NCBI RefSeq assembly: GCF_009762795.1
Contig: NZ_CP046400.1
Coordinates: 2,519,501 to 2,583,500, forward strand
Source: Pseudodesulfovibrio cashew
GTDB lineage: Bacteria; Desulfobacterota; Desulfovibrionia; Desulfovibrionales; Desulfovibrionaceae
Reading direction: 5' to 3'
DNA length: 64,000 nt
Shown here: in pieces, positions 1 to 11,549 of the stretch
Position numbering within the stretch: the stretch's first letter is position 1
Layout of the letters: each line of letters begins with the position of its first letter
Translations under genes and position numbers: made by a program
The notes under the pieces: model-generated
Database searches by the model: none
What the model was told of the DNA's origin: nothing
What the model saw: only the letters and a program-made list of their open reading frames with translations

Positions 1-489
1 AAGCACGGCATGCCGCAAACGCCGGGCGACGTCTTGCGACTCATCGCCGAGGGCGAATCCTCCACTCTGGAGTTCAAGCAGACCCTGCGATTCAACCTCA
101 AGTCGGGGAAGAACGGTAAGGAAATCGAGCATGCGAGCCTCAAGACCGTGGCCGGTTTCCTGAACTCCGAGGGCGGCAATTTGCTTATCGGCGTGGCCGA
201 CAGTGGTGAGGTGGCCGGATTCTCGGAAGACAACTTCGCCAACGAAGATAAGGCGCTCCTGCATTTCAACAACCTGGTGAACCAGCAGATCGGCACCGAA
301 TTTTCGAGGTATATCGATACGGCTGTTCTTGAGGTGCAGGGCAGACAGGTGCTCTGCGTCCACTGCATTCCGGCGGGCGCCCCAGCCATTCTGGACAACG
401 GGAAGAGCGAGGAATTCTACGTGCGCAGCGGACCCGCCAGCCGCCAGTTGACCCTGAGTCAGTTTTATGAATGGCTGAAGCGGCACTGA
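1..489 (+). CDS. AlbA_2 / Schlafen-type putative DNA-binding domain protein, 5' end outside window
   Basis: The visible part is one AlbA_2-type domain. It shows the typical ESSTLEFKQTLR start, a middle EGGNLLIGVAD strand-turn and the C-terminal FYVRSG motif. The first ATG is at base 10, but the frame stays open to base 1. The domain begins almost at once, as it does when it sits at the C-terminus of a longer protein, so I treat the gene as truncated by the window edge. AlbA_2 domains occur in nucleic-acid-binding and ATP-binding regulators; the partner domain cannot be seen. The function is therefore unknown beyond the domain call. Confidence 0.7.
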   Translation, partial: KHGMPQTPGDVLRLIAEGESSTLEFKQTLRFNLKSGKNGKEIEHASLKTVAGFLNSEGGNLLIGVADSGEVAGFSEDNFANEDKALLHFNNLVNQQIGTEFSRYIDTAVLEVQGRQVLCVHCIPAGAPAILDNGKSEEFYVRSGPASRQLTLSQFYEWLKRH

Positions 490-569
490 TCGTGGCTGGA
501 AAAGCGGTTGTCTTGGCCGTTGGCCTCATCTAGAATGACTTAACATTACTGATAAAATGGAGTCGGCGA

Positions 570-1727
570 GTGACAGGTGGCGATTTCCGAAGTCTGTGCG
601 TGGTAGGGCGTTTTAGAACCTTTTCGGCCCTGTTCCTAATTTTATTTCTTTTGGCAGTGTCCCCTGCTTCAGCTGCTCCGCCCGTCCGAATCGCCATGAT
701 CACAGCCAAGACGGGCGTGGCCGGAAAAACCAATTCCCTCTCTTTTGACGCCGCCCGGTTCTCCGTGGACAAGATAAACAGCGAGGGCGGCATCCTGGGC
801 CGTTCCGTGGAGTTGTTGGAGTTCGACAACCGGAGTACCCCCGAAGGCAGCGCTCAGGCGGCGCGGCAGGCCATCAAGGACGGCGTCGTTGCCGTGGTGG
901 GCTGCAACTGGAGCTCCCACTCCCTGGCTATGGCCGATGTGCTTCAGAAGGCCGGGGTGCCCATGGTCACTCACATGTCGACCAATCCCGCCGTGACCCG
1001 GGTGGGTGATTACATCTTCCGCATCTGCTACACGGACTCCTTTCAAGGCGCAGGCCTGGCAAGCTTTGCGCGACGGCGGCTCAGGGACAAAACCGCCGTG
1101 GTGCTTGTGGACGAGTCCCGGACCTACAGCATCGGGCTCGCCGATACCTTCATCCGCTCGTTTGAGCGGCTTGGTGGGCAGATCCTGTGGAAGGGCGTTT
1201 ATCATGCCGACTCGGTTCCGTTCGCTGCCATCATCGGCGTCGTCAATAGGTATGAGCCGGACGCGCTTTTCGTTCCCGGAGGGTATGAGGACGTGTCGGG
1301 CTTTTTCCTCGAGGCCAAGCGGACGGGCCATGACTATCACCTGCTCAGTGGAGACGGCGTGGGCATGAAACTCTTCGACTATGTTGGCCGCAACGTCAGC
1401 GGCATCTATTTTTCAAGTCATTGGAGCCGTTGGGTGAATACGGAGTTGTCACGGCGTTTCGTCAAGGAGTACGAGCAGTCCGTGGGCAAGTTGAAGGAAG
1501 ATACCTCGGCCCTGGTCTACGATAGCTTCATGTTGCTCAAGGACGCCATGGAACGGGCAGGGACCGTGGATAAGGCCAAGGTTCGTGACGCACTTGCCGC
1601 CACCAGGGGGTTCAAGGGTATTACAGGGACGATCCGTTTCGACGAAAACGGTGATCCCATCAAGCCCATGGTCATCAACGAACTCAGGTTTGGCGGGATT
1701 ATGTTTCTGGAGCAGATCGACCCCTGA
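570..1727 (+). CDS. Branched-chain amino-acid-type ABC transporter substrate-binding protein (Peripla_BP_6)
   Basis: A 385-residue secreted binding protein of the LivK/Peripla_BP_6 class. It has a hydrophobic signal segment (about residues 17-35, ending SPASAA). The mature part has the two-lobe type I binding-protein pattern: FSVDKINSEGGILGR near the start, VVGCNWSSHS and PMVTHMSTNP in the ligand cleft, then SALVYDSFMLLKDAMERAG and GTIRFDENGDP at the end. The start is GTG at 570 with GGAG about 8 bases upstream; GTG at 600 would give a more compact signal peptide. No permease or ATPase gene lies beside it, so the ligand and the partner transporter or sensor are unknown. Confidence 0.82.
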   Translation: MTGGDFRSLCVVGRFRTFSALFLILFLLAVSPASAAPPVRIAMITAKTGVAGKTNSLSFDAARFSVDKINSEGGILGRSVELLEFDNRSTPEGSAQAARQAIKDGVVAVVGCNWSSHSLAMADVLQKAGVPMVTHMSTNPAVTRVGDYIFRICYTDSFQGAGLASFARRRLRDKTAVVLVDESRTYSIGLADTFIRSFERLGGQILWKGVYHADSVPFAAIIGVVNRYEPDALFVPGGYEDVSGFFLEAKRTGHDYHLLSGDGVGMKLFDYVGRNVSGIYFSSHWSRWVNTELSRRFVKEYEQSVGKLKEDTSALVYDSFMLLKDAMERAGTVDKAKVRDALAATRGFKGITGTIRFDENGDPIKPMVINELRFGGIMFLEQIDP

Positions 1728-1866
1728 CCGGGCGAGAGGTCCTATTCGGGGGATTGGCCGTTGGTCAAGGCAGTCCGGGGCAAAACGCTTTACATTCATA
1801 TAATAATGGGCCAAACTCCACCTCTTTCGTAAGCATATGGCAAATGACAAGTGGAGTAACTACACG

Positions 1867-2766
1867 ATGCCCAAGCATTTCTTGACCATTCTGGACATCC
1901 CCAGGGATGAGGCCCATCAGGTGCTCGCACGCGCCAAGGAGATGAAGGACAACGCTGTCCGTACCGATCTCCTGTCCGGCAAGGTGCTGCTCCTGATTTT
2001 TGACAAGGCTTCCACGCGGACCCGCGTGTCCTTTGAGATCGGCGTCCGCCAGCTCGGCGGCGATCCCGTTTTCATCGCCTCCAAGGATTCTCAGCTCGGC
2101 CGCAGTGAGCCGCTCAAGGACACCGCGCGCGTGCTGTCGCGATATGCGGACGGGCTCATCGTGCGAACCTTCGGCCAGGGCAATCTCGAGACCCTGGTCG
2201 AGTACGGCGACATCCCGGTGGTCAATGCCCTGACCGATGAATACCATCCCTGCCAGATCATGTCCGACATGCTGACAATGTACGAGCGGACTCCCGACCT
2301 GGAGAAACTCAAGGTGGCATGGGTCGGCGACGGCAACAACATGGCCCACTCCTTCATCAATGGCTCGGCGACCTTTGGCTACGAACTGGCCCTGGCCTGC
2401 CCCGAGGGGTATGATCCGGACCCGGCCATCGTGGACAAGGCCGTATCCTTGGGAGCCAAGGTCACTTTGACCCGCGATCCCGCCGAGGCCGTGGCCGGAG
2501 CGCACTACGTCAATACCGACGTCTGGGCGTCCATGGGTCAGGAGGCCGAGCAGAAGAAACGCGAGGCCGCCTTTGCCGGGTACATGGTCGATGAAGCCTT
2601 GATGGCCAAGGGCGCGGACAACGCCAAGTTCATGCACTGCCTGCCCGCCCACCGGGGTGAGGAAGTCAGCGAGTCCGTGTTCGAGAGCCCGGCTTCCATC
2701 GTCTGGGACCAGGCCGAAAACCGGCTGCACATGCAGAAAGCCATTCTTGAATGGATATATAAATAA
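1867..2766 (+). CDS. argF: Ornithine carbamoyltransferase
   Basis: Transfers the carbamoyl group of carbamoyl phosphate to ornithine, giving citrulline in arginine synthesis. The 299-residue protein carries the carbamoyl-phosphate loop STRTR (residues 49-53), the YHPCQ motif and the ornithine-side HCLPAHRGEE motif. An upstream in-frame ATG at 1837 exists. I chose 1867 because GTGGAGT lies about 10 bases before it and because the family normally begins close to this MPKHFLTILD sequence. A TATAAT hexamer at 1799-1804 may be the -10 box of the arg promoter, but I could not find a convincing -35. It is the first gene of argF-argG-argH, 31 bases before argG. Confidence 0.96.
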   Translation: MPKHFLTILDIPRDEAHQVLARAKEMKDNAVRTDLLSGKVLLLIFDKASTRTRVSFEIGVRQLGGDPVFIASKDSQLGRSEPLKDTARVLSRYADGLIVRTFGQGNLETLVEYGDIPVVNALTDEYHPCQIMSDMLTMYERTPDLEKLKVAWVGDGNNMAHSFINGSATFGYELALACPEGYDPDPAIVDKAVSLGAKVTLTRDPAEAVAGAHYVNTDVWASMGQEAEQKKREAAFAGYMVDEALMAKGADNAKFMHCLPAHRGEEVSESVFESPASIVWDQAENRLHMQKAILEWIYK

Positions 2767-2797
2767 TCAAAAGAGATAGAGCTCAAAGGAATCAATC

Positions 2798-4030
<1,233 letters not shown>

Positions 4031-4033
4031 CGT

Positions 4034-5422
4034 ATGGCAGAAAAGAAAATGTGGGGCGGGCGGTTCGCTGAAGGCACCGCCGCCTCCATGGAAGCGTATT
4101 CCGAATCCGTCTCTTTTGACTGGCAGCTTTATGCCGAGGATATCCGCGGCTCTCAGGCTCACGCCCGCGTGCTGGCCAAACAGGGCTTCCTGACCGAAGA
4201 GGAAGCCAAGCGGATTTGCGACGGCCTGGATATGGTCAAGGCGGAGATCGAGGCCGGGGATTTCGTGTGGAAGACCGAAATGGAAGACGTCCACATGAAC
4301 ATCGAGTCCCGGCTGACCGACATTATCGGCCCCCTGGGCGGCAAGCTGCACACCGCGCGTTCGCGCAACGACCAGGTGGCGCTGGATTTCCGGCTCCATG
4401 TGGCCGCGCGGCTTGAGGCCTGGCGGGAGTATCTACTTTCGCTGATCAAGGTCTATCTGGCTCGTGCCGAAGAGCATCGCGATACCCTGCTGCCGGGTTG
4501 CACTCATTTCCAGCCCGCCCAGCCGGTAAGCCTGGCTCACCACCTGCTGGCTTATTGCCAGATGTTCAAGCGCGACTTCGAGCGCGTGACCGACTGCCTG
4601 AAGCGGGTACGCGTTATGCCGCTGGGCGCGGCCGCCCTGGCCGGGACCACCCATCCGGTGAACCCCCGCGCCGTGGCCGACGACCTGGGAGTGGACGAAA
4701 TCTTCGCCAATTCCATGGACGCTGTCTCCGACCGTGACTTCGTGCTGGAGGCGGTCTTTGCCGGGAGCCTCGTCATGACCCACCTCTCGCGTATGTGCGA
4801 GGAGGTCATCATCTGGGCCAACCCCAATTTCGGCTACGTCAAGCTGCCCGACCAGTATTCCACCGGGTCCTCCATCATGCCTCAGAAAAAGAACCCGGAC
4901 TCCTGCGAGATCATGCGAGGCAAGACCGGTCGCGTGGTAGGCTCGCTGATGAGCCTGCTGGTGGTCCTCAAGGGGTTGCCCATGACCTACAACCGGGACC
5001 TCCAGGAGGACAAGGAGCCGTTCTTCGACGTGGACAAGACCGTGTCCGCCTCCCTGGGGATCATGGCCGGTCTGCTTGAACAGCTCGAATTTGTGCCGGA
5101 AAAGATGCTGGCCACCGTGGAGAAAGGGTTCCTCAACGCCACCGAGCTGGCCGACTATCTTGCCGCCAAGGGCATTCCCTTCCGCGAGGCGCACCACATC
5201 ACCGGCGCGGCCGTTGCCCATGCCGAGACCAAGGGCGTCGGTCTGGAAGGTCTTGCCCTGGAAGAATTGCAGAAGTTCTCCGCCGACATCGGGGAAGACG
5301 TTTTCAATGTGCTGGATTACCGGGCCTGCGTCCGGCGGCGGACCTCTCCCGGTTCCACTGGACCCGAGTCAGTGGAAGGGCAGATTAGCGCCCTGAATCA
5401 ATGGCTCGAAGCGGTCAACTAA
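4034..5422 (+). CDS. argH: Argininosuccinate lyase
   Basis: Splits argininosuccinate into arginine and fumarate, the last step of the pathway. The 462-residue protein of the fumarase/aspartase superfamily begins with the typical KKMWGGRF. It contains [12 protein letters not shown], the [13 protein letters not shown] segment and the superfamily signature [12 protein letters not shown]. It follows argG after only 3 bases and is followed by an intrinsic terminator, so it closes the arginine operon. Confidence 0.97.
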   Translation: MAEKKMWGGRFAEGTAASMEAYSESVSFDWQLYAEDIRGSQAHARVLAKQGFLTEEEAKRICDGLDMVKAEIEAGDFVWKTEMEDVHMNIESRLTDIIGPLGGKLHTARSRNDQVALDFRLHVAARLEAWREYLLSLIKVYLARAEEHRDTLLPGCTHFQPAQPVSLAHHLLAYCQMFKRDFERVTDCLKRVRVMPLGAAALAGTTHPVNPRAVADDLGVDEIFANSMDAVSDRDFVLEAVFAGSLVMTHLSRMCEEVIIWANPNFGYVKLPDQYSTGSSIMPQKKNPDSCEIMRGKTGRVVGSLMSLLVVLKGLPMTYNRDLQEDKEPFFDVDKTVSASLGIMAGLLEQLEFVPEKMLATVEKGFLNATELADYLAAKGIPFREAHHITGAAVAHAETKGVGLEGLALEELQKFSADIGEDVFNVLDYRACVRRRTSPGSTGPESVEGQISALNQWLEAVN

Positions 5423-5441
5423 TCCCTTGGTGACAAATAAC

Positions 5442-5482
5442 GGGATACGGGGTATTTTTCACCTCGTATCCCTTGATTTTTT
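5442..5482 (+). terminator. Rho-independent terminator after argH
   Basis: A 12-base stem (5442-5453 with 5461-5472, one G-T pair) around a T-rich 7-base loop is followed by a T-rich run at 5473-5482. It lies 20 bases after the argH stop codon. Confidence 0.85.
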
Positions 5483-5602
5483 GCCGGAGGGCATTACTCT
5501 TACAATCGCACATCGCACGTTAACCATGGCCGCAATCCCCGTCAGGCGGTCCACCCAAGAGGGCAAAGGGACGAGACGTCCCAAGCTTCGGAGGAAGTTC
5601 AT

Positions 5603-7624
5603 TTGAACAACCATATGAAAAATTTGGTTATTTGGGCCATCATCTTTATCCTGATGGTTGTCCTTTTCAACCTTTTCAACCAACCGCCCGTGCCGCAGGA
5701 CAATCCGTCCTACAGCGAATTCCTCGCCATGGTCGATTCGGGCAACGTGGCCGACGTCAAGATTCAGGGCCCGAAAATCACCGGTACCAAAAGTTCCGGG
5801 GAGAAATTTCAGGTCTACACCCCCGATGATCCCAAGCTTATCGACACGCTGATCAAGAAGGGAGTCGAGGTCAAGGCGGAGCCGCAGGACGACTCCCCCT
5901 GGTATATGACCCTCCTGCTTTCCTGGTTCCCCATGCTGTTGCTCATCGGCGTCTGGATCTTCTTCATGCGCCAGATGCAGGGCGGCGGCAGCGGCGGCAG
6001 AGGGGCCATGTCCTTCGGCCGATCCAAGGCGCGGCTGATCAACGAGGAGACCGCAAAGGTCACCTTTGATGACGTGGCTGGCGTGGACGAGGCCAAGGAG
6101 GAGCTCTCCGAGGTCGTTGATTTCCTTCGCGAACCCCGCAAGTTCACCCGTCTTGGCGGGCGCATCCCCAAGGGCGTGCTCCTGGTGGGTTCTCCCGGTA
6201 CCGGTAAGACGCTGCTTGCGCGCGCCGTTGCGGGCGAGGCGGGCGTTCCTTTCTACACCATTTCCGGCTCGGACTTCGTGGAGATGTTCGTGGGCGTGGG
6301 CGCATCCCGCGTGCGCGATCTCTTTGCCCAGGGCAAGAAGAACGCTCCCTGCCTGATCTTCATCGACGAAATTGATGCTGTCGGACGTCAGCGCGGCGCC
6401 GGTCTCGGCGGCGGGCACGACGAGCGCGAGCAGACCCTCAACCAGTTGCTGGTTGAGATGGACGGCTTCGAGTCCAACGAAGGCGTCATCCTGGTCGCGG
6501 CCACCAACCGGCCCGACGTGCTCGATCCGGCCCTGCTCCGGCCCGGCCGTTTTGACCGACAGGTGGTGGTGCCCAGCCCGGACCTGCGTGGCCGCGAACG
6601 CATTCTCCAGGTCCACAGCCGCAAGACGCCGCTGGCTCCGGAAGTGGATCTGGCGACCATCGCGCGCGGAACCCCAGGGTTCTCCGGCGCAGATCTGGAG
6701 AACCTCGTCAACGAGGCCGCCCTCCAGGCCGCCAAAATGGGCAAGGACCAGGTCTCCATGAGTGATTTCGAGGAGGCCAAGGACAAGCTGATGATGGGCG
6801 GCCGCGAGCGCCGATCGATGATCCTCTCGGATGACGAGAAAAAGACCACGGCCTATCACGAGGCGGGACACGCCCTGGTGGCCAAGCTGCTGCCCGGCAC
6901 CGACCCCGTGCACAAGGTCTCCATCATTCCGCGCGGCCGAGCCCTCGGCGTGACCATGCAGTTGCCCGGCGAGGACCGCCACAATTATTCCAAGAACTAT
7001 CTGTTGAACAATATGGCCGTGCTCATGGGCGGACGCTGTGCCGAGGAAGTCGTCCTCAATCAGCTCACCACAGGCGCGTCCAACGATATTGAGCGCGCCA
7101 CCAAGACCGCCCACTCCATGGTCTGCATGTGGGGCATGTCCGACAAGCTTGGTCCCCTGAGCTTCGGTGACAACCAGGAGCAGGTCTTCCTCGGCAAGGA
7201 ACTCATCCACGACAAGAACTATGGCGAGGAAACCGCCAAGATGATCGACTCCGAGGTTCGTCGTTTCGTGGAGGGCGCATACGAAAAGGCCACTCAGTTG
7301 CTCCGGGACAACCTGGACGCGCTGGAAGCCATTGCCCAGGCCCTGCTGGAACGTGAGACCATCACCGGCGCAGACATTGATCTGCTCATGGAAGGCAAGG
7401 CTTTGCCGCCTATGGAAAAGAACGGCAACGGTTCCGCTTCCGGCGGGACTCCCTCCGGCTCTGCTCCGGGTGGCACCGCATCCGGTTACGATGCCGAAGG
7501 GCGGTCGGTTTCCTCCCCCGGCTACAAGCCGGTCAGCGAGTCCGGTTCCGAGGAGGACGAGTTCCTTATCGAGGACGAGGACAAGCCGGAGACCGACGGC
7601 GACGGCGGTTCCAAGCTCCACTAA
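5603..7624 (+). CDS. ftsH: ATP-dependent zinc metalloprotease FtsH
   Basis: Membrane-anchored AAA+ protease that degrades membrane and some soluble regulatory proteins. The 673-residue protein has two membrane helices (about 8-24 and 100-120) around a small periplasmic domain. The AAA domain has Walker A GSPGTGKT (196-203) and Walker B LIFIDEID. The zinc site is HEAGH (419-423). The C-terminal 60 residues are a low-complexity Gly/Ser/Asp/Glu tail. The start is TTG at 5603, well placed after GGAGG at 5590-5594; ATG at 5615 would be poorly spaced. It is the first gene of the block ftsH-folP-cdaA-ybbR-glmM. Confidence 0.96.
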   Translation: MNNHMKNLVIWAIIFILMVVLFNLFNQPPVPQDNPSYSEFLAMVDSGNVADVKIQGPKITGTKSSGEKFQVYTPDDPKLIDTLIKKGVEVKAEPQDDSPWYMTLLLSWFPMLLLIGVWIFFMRQMQGGGSGGRGAMSFGRSKARLINEETAKVTFDDVAGVDEAKEELSEVVDFLREPRKFTRLGGRIPKGVLLVGSPGTGKTLLARAVAGEAGVPFYTISGSDFVEMFVGVGASRVRDLFAQGKKNAPCLIFIDEIDAVGRQRGAGLGGGHDEREQTLNQLLVEMDGFESNEGVILVAATNRPDVLDPALLRPGRFDRQVVVPSPDLRGRERILQVHSRKTPLAPEVDLATIARGTPGFSGADLENLVNEAALQAAKMGKDQVSMSDFEEAKDKLMMGGRERRSMILSDDEKKTTAYHEAGHALVAKLLPGTDPVHKVSIIPRGRALGVTMQLPGEDRHNYSKNYLLNNMAVLMGGRCAEEVVLNQLTTGASNDIERATKTAHSMVCMWGMSDKLGPLSFGDNQEQVFLGKELIHDKNYGEETAKMIDSEVRRFVEGAYEKATQLLRDNLDALEAIAQALLERETITGADIDLLMEGKALPPMEKNGNGSASGGTPSGSAPGGTASGYDAEGRSVSSPGYKPVSESGSEEDEFLIEDEDKPETDGDGGSKLH

Positions 7625-7650
7625 TCGCAGTAACGCATCGGCAACGGCAG

Positions 7651-8490
7651 ATGAAAGACATAACCTGGACACTCAAGGGGGGGGCGGTTCTCGGACCGGC
7701 CCCCTTCATTATTGCCGGGATCGTCAATGTGACCCCGGATTCCTTTTATGACGGCGGCAGGCACGAGGGTGCAGAAGCGGGCATTGCGCACGGCCTTGAA
7801 CTGGCCCGGCAGGGAGCGCACATCCTCGATGTGGGCGGCGAATCCACCCGGCCTTACGCCGACCCTGTGTCCGCTGCCGAAGAGACGGCCCGCGTGGTTC
7901 CTGTCATCAGGGAGCTGGCTGCTGCGGACACCGGCTGCGTGCTCTCGGTGGACACCTTCAAGGCCGAGGTGGCTGCGGCGGCCCTGGACGCGGGCGCGCT
8001 GATCCTCAACGACGTATCAGCCTTCGCCTTCGATCCCGGCCTGCTCGACGTCATTGCCCAGTACCGGCCCGGCTATGTGCTCATGCACAGCCTAGGCAGG
8101 CCCGAGACCATGCAGGACGCCCCGAAGTACGGTGACGTGGTCGAGGATATCCTGGCATTTTTCGAGGAAAAATTGGAGATCCTGGACAAGGCCGGACTGC
8201 CTCGCGACCGGATAACCCTTGATCCCGGCATCGGTTTCGGCAAGCGGCTGGAGCATAATCTGGAGATACTCCGCCATATTGACCGGTTCATGGCCCTGGG
8301 GCTGCCGGTTTATATGGGGCTCTCCAACAAGCGGCTATGGCAGGACCTGCTCGGCTTGGATGTGGGCGAACGTCAGAACGCCACGCAGGCGGCCACCTCA
8401 GTGCTGGCGGCAAAGGGTGTTCCCATCCATCGCGTGCATGAAGTGAAACTTGCACGCCAAACATTGACCATTGTTCACGAATTGGCATAG
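7651..8490 (+). CDS. folP: Dihydropteroate synthase
   Basis: Condenses p-aminobenzoate with the pterin pyrophosphate in folate synthesis. The 279-residue TIM-barrel protein shows both family signatures: GIVNVTPDSFYDGG near the N-terminus (pterin pyrophosphate loop) and HILDVGGESTRP. LILNDVSAF, ITLDPGIGFGK and the C-terminal HRVHEV follow. It lies 26 bases after ftsH and 8 bases before cdaA, matching the common ftsH-folP-cdaA order in related bacteria. Confidence 0.96.
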   Translation: MKDITWTLKGGAVLGPAPFIIAGIVNVTPDSFYDGGRHEGAEAGIAHGLELARQGAHILDVGGESTRPYADPVSAAEETARVVPVIRELAAADTGCVLSVDTFKAEVAAAALDAGALILNDVSAFAFDPGLLDVIAQYRPGYVLMHSLGRPETMQDAPKYGDVVEDILAFFEEKLEILDKAGLPRDRITLDPGIGFGKRLEHNLEILRHIDRFMALGLPVYMGLSNKRLWQDLLGLDVGERQNATQAATSVLAAKGVPIHRVHEVKLARQTLTIVHELA

Positions 8491-8498
8491 TCTAAAAT

Positions 8499-9248
8499 AT
8501 GTTTGAACTTTTCGGGATACAGATCACTTGGCGCGTGGTGCTCGACATCGGCCTCGTCGCCTTCCTCTACTACAATATCATTTTGCTGGTCCGTGGGACC
8601 CGCGCTGCCGCCGTGCTCTATGGCCTGGTGGTGGTGCTGGTCATCTATTACATGTCGGACCTGTTCAATCTCTATACGCTCAACGCGTTGCTGGGCGAGT
8701 TCCTTGCTTCCATCTTCCTGGTGGTGGTCATCCTGTTCAAGAACGACATCCGCAAGGCCCTGGCATCGGTCGGTACCAAACGGTTCTGGTCCAAGGCCGA
8801 GGTGCGGGACGACACCCTTGACCAGTTGACTCAGTCGGTCATGACCATGTCGTACAGCCACACCGGGGCCATCATTGTCATCGAAAAGAATATGCCCCTC
8901 GGCGATATCATCGAACGCGGCATAGAATTGGACGCCAAGGTCAACAAGGAACTCCTGGAAACCATTTTCTTCACCGATACCCCGCTGCATGACGGGGCCG
9001 TGATCGTCCGTCGCAACCGCATCGTGGCCGCCGCCTGCATCCTGCCCCTGTCCAGCAAGCTTCGAGGACAGCCCAAGTACGGCACCCGGCACAGGGCGGC
9101 GCTCGGCATCAGCGAAGGCTCGGACGCCATCACCGTGGTCGTGTCCGAGGAGCGTGGCGAGGTCTCGGTGGCCATGAACGGCAGGCTGACGACCAGCCTG
9201 GACGAAACACGCTTACGCCGCGTTCTGAGGAACGCCCTGGGACGCTGA
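8499..9248 (+). CDS. cdaA: Diadenylate cyclase CdaA (DAC domain membrane protein)
   Basis: Makes cyclic di-AMP from two ATP. The 249-residue protein has three predicted N-terminal membrane helices (about residues 12-75) and a cytoplasmic DAC domain. The catalytic motifs are visible: DGA at 165-167 (in TPLHDGAVIV) and RHR at 197-199 (in GTRHRAALG). It is followed after 1 base by a YbbR-repeat protein and then by glmM, the conserved cdaA-cdaR-glmM arrangement in which the partners modulate cyclase activity in Firmicutes. Regulation in this organism is inferred from gene order only. Confidence 0.93.
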   Translation: MFELFGIQITWRVVLDIGLVAFLYYNIILLVRGTRAAAVLYGLVVVLVIYYMSDLFNLYTLNALLGEFLASIFLVVVILFKNDIRKALASVGTKRFWSKAEVRDDTLDQLTQSVMTMSYSHTGAIIVIEKNMPLGDIIERGIELDAKVNKELLETIFFTDTPLHDGAVIVRRNRIVAAACILPLSSKLRGQPKYGTRHRAALGISEGSDAITVVVSEERGEVSVAMNGRLTTSLDETRLRRVLRNALGR

Positions 9249-9249
9249 C

Positions 9250-10155
9250 ATGTTCAAGAATTGGTCAACCATGGTCCTGGCCCTGGCTCTCGCCATTTTT
9301 ACCTGGTTTCTGGTCACCGGACGAGAGGTGGTGGAGACGTGGCTGGAGATGCCCGTCGTCATGACCAACCCGCCCGAGGGCATGATCATCGAGGAAGGGC
9401 TGGTGGACAAGATTCAGGTCCGGCTGCGAGGCCCTCGAGGACTCGTGGACTCCCTGGCGTCCCAGCATCTGACCTATCCGCTGAATGTTTCCTCGCTCAA
9501 GATCGGGCAGCAGGTTCTGGAGATCGACCCGGACAAGCTGCCCCTTACCTCGTCTTACGAAGTAATCGAGATCAAGCCCAACCGTCTCAAGTTGATGGTG
9601 GACAAGCGCATTACCAAAAAGATTCAGATGGAACCGGCATGGGCGGGGAAGCTCAACGCTGACTATGACCTGCTCGAAGTAAAGGCCGAACCGCCCCTGG
9701 TGGAGATCAGGGGGCCGGCCACCAAGCTCAGAAAAATAGAAAACGCAAAGGTCGTGCTGGAAGAGGATTTCCTGGAGAAGGTGCCTGACCAGTGGGCCGA
9801 GGACGTGGCCGTGGAGCTCGACGAGGAAATAGAGGCCTCGCCCGCACAGGTACGGGTTGTGGCCCGATTCGCTCCCAAGATGCGCGACATCTGGGTCAAG
9901 CTCCCCCTCAAGGTCCTGGAGCCGGAAGGCTTCTCCGCCTCGGTGGCGCAGGACTATGTGCGGGTGCACATTGAGGGGCCCGTCTTTCTGTTCCGCAATA
10001 ACGAATACCGCAAGGAAATGGACGCGTCCCTCCTGTTCGGCGGCAGGCCCGCCTCCGGGACCTTCGACCTTGCGTATGACCTTGTCCTGCCGGAGGGATG
10101 CCAATTGCTGAAGCGGAATCCCGAAACCATCAGGACGACCATCAAGAAGAAATAG
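9250..10155 (+). CDS. YbbR-like domain protein (CdaR family)
   Basis: A 301-residue protein with one N-terminal membrane helix (about residues 5-23) followed by an extracytoplasmic part made of YbbR-type beta repeats. The repeat pattern is seen in [31 protein letters not shown] and [16 protein letters not shown]. In Firmicutes the YbbR protein CdaR binds CdaA and tunes cyclic di-AMP synthesis. Here it sits between cdaA (1 base upstream) and glmM (23 bases downstream). The same role is likely but unproven. Confidence 0.85.
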   Translation: MFKNWSTMVLALALAIFTWFLVTGREVVETWLEMPVVMTNPPEGMIIEEGLVDKIQVRLRGPRGLVDSLASQHLTYPLNVSSLKIGQQVLEIDPDKLPLTSSYEVIEIKPNRLKLMVDKRITKKIQMEPAWAGKLNADYDLLEVKAEPPLVEIRGPATKLRKIENAKVVLEEDFLEKVPDQWAEDVAVELDEEIEASPAQVRVVARFAPKMRDIWVKLPLKVLEPEGFSASVAQDYVRVHIEGPVFLFRNNEYRKEMDASLLFGGRPASGTFDLAYDLVLPEGCQLLKRNPETIRTTIKKK

Positions 10156-10178
10156 GCGACAAGCCTTTCGGAGGAGAT

Positions 10179-11531
10179 ATGAAGCAGAGGCTTTTCGGAA
10201 CCGACGGATTGCGCGGCCAGGGGAATATCTATCCCATGACCCCGGAGATCGCGCTCAAGCTGGGGCTGGCCGCAGGCCAGTATTTCCGCAACGGCTCCAA
10301 GCATTCCCGCGTGGTCATTGGCAAGGACACCCGTCTTTCCGGATACGTGTTCGAGACCGCTCTGACTTCGGGGCTGTGCGCCAACGGCATGGACGTATTC
10401 CTGGTCGGACCAATGCCCACACCGGCCATTTCCTTTCTGACGCGGTCCATGCGTGCCGATCTCGGCGTGGTCATCTCCGCCTCGCACAACCCGTTCATGG
10501 ATAACGGCATCAAGTTCTTCGACCGGGACGGATTCAAGCTGCCCGACGAGGTGGAGGACGAGATAAGCGATCTGGTCCTGGCCGAAAAACCGGCCTGGGA
10601 CTACCCGCCTCACGAGGACATCGGGCGCGCTCACCGCATTGAGGACGCGCGAGGCCGGTACATTGTCTATCTCAAGAACAGTTTTTCCCCGAACCTGACC
10701 CTGGACGGGTTCAAGATCGTGCTCGACTGCGCCCACGGCGCGGCCTACGGCGTGGCTCCTTACGTGCTTGAGGAGCTCGGCGCCGAAGTCATCAAGGTCG
10801 GCATGAGTCCCAATGGCGTCAACATCAACGAGAAGTGCGGTTCCCTGTACCCGGAGGTCATCTCCAACATCGTGGTCGACGAGGGCGCGCACATGGGCAT
10901 TGCCCTGGACGGCGACGCGGATCGGCTTATCGTCTGTGATGAGAACGGCCGCATCCTGGATGGTGACCAGATCATGGCCCTTTCGGCCCTGGAGTTGATG
11001 GAAAAGGGCAAGCTCCCCAAGAACATGCTCGTGGCGACGGTTATGTCCAACATGGCGCTCGAATTGTTTATGAATGAGAAGGGCGGCCAACTGCTGCGTA
11101 CGGCAGTGGGCGACCGCTACGTTGTCGAGGCCATGCGCCGAGAGGGCGCCATGCTCGGCGGCGAGCAGTCAGGACACCTCATCTTCATGGAGCATTCGAC
11201 CACGGGAGACGGCCTGCTGGCCGCGCTGCAACTCCTGCGCATCATGTGCGAAAAGGAGAAGCCGCTTTCCGAGCTGGCCGGTTTGCTGGAGCCGTTCCCC
11301 CAGATGCTCAAGAACGTGCACGTCAAGCGCAAGATTCCCTTTGACAGCGCCCCCGAGGTTCAGGAGGCGGTGCGCAAGGTGGAAGCCGCGCTTACGGGCA
11401 GAGGCCGTGTCCTGCTCCGCTACTCGGGTACGGAATCGGTCTGCCGGGTCATGGTCGAGGGGCCGGACATCGAACGAGTGGAAATGTATACCGACGACAT
11501 CGTGGAAGCCTGCGAAAAACATCTGAAATAG
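10179..11531 (+). CDS. glmM: Phosphoglucosamine mutase
   Basis: Converts glucosamine-6-phosphate to glucosamine-1-phosphate for peptidoglycan and lipopolysaccharide precursors. The 450-residue protein begins [13 protein letters not shown]. It has the phosphoserine loop ISASHNPF with Ser102, the metal loop DGDADR, and the C-terminal phosphate-binding [12 protein letters not shown]. The start at 10179 follows a GGAGGAGAT site. A longer in-frame extension to 10098 would overlap the ybbR gene and lacks family similarity. Confidence 0.97.
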   Translation: MKQRLFGTDGLRGQGNIYPMTPEIALKLGLAAGQYFRNGSKHSRVVIGKDTRLSGYVFETALTSGLCANGMDVFLVGPMPTPAISFLTRSMRADLGVVISASHNPFMDNGIKFFDRDGFKLPDEVEDEISDLVLAEKPAWDYPPHEDIGRAHRIEDARGRYIVYLKNSFSPNLTLDGFKIVLDCAHGAAYGVAPYVLEELGAEVIKVGMSPNGVNINEKCGSLYPEVISNIVVDEGAHMGIALDGDADRLIVCDENGRILDGDQIMALSALELMEKGKLPKNMLVATVMSNMALELFMNEKGGQLLRTAVGDRYVVEAMRREGAMLGGEQSGHLIFMEHSTTGDGLLAALQLLRIMCEKEKPLSELAGLLEPFPQMLKNVHVKRKIPFDSAPEVQEAVRKVEAALTGRGRVLLRYSGTESVCRVMVEGPDIERVEMYTDDIVEACEKHLK

Positions 11532-11549
11532 TGTCTAGGAGACAGATTC

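Noticed and set aside
1785-1815. Possible ArgR box before argF
   Set aside because: The AT-rich CATTCATATAATAATG stretch is only a partial palindrome; I read it as a -10 region instead.
1837-1866. Upstream ATG for argF
   Set aside because: No family similarity in the ten extra residues and a weaker ribosome-binding site than at 1867.
5459-7672. 737-codon open frame on the minus strand across ftsH
   Set aside because: Antisense to a certain ftsH. Low-complexity, His/Leu/Gly-rich composition typical of GC-rich shadow frames.
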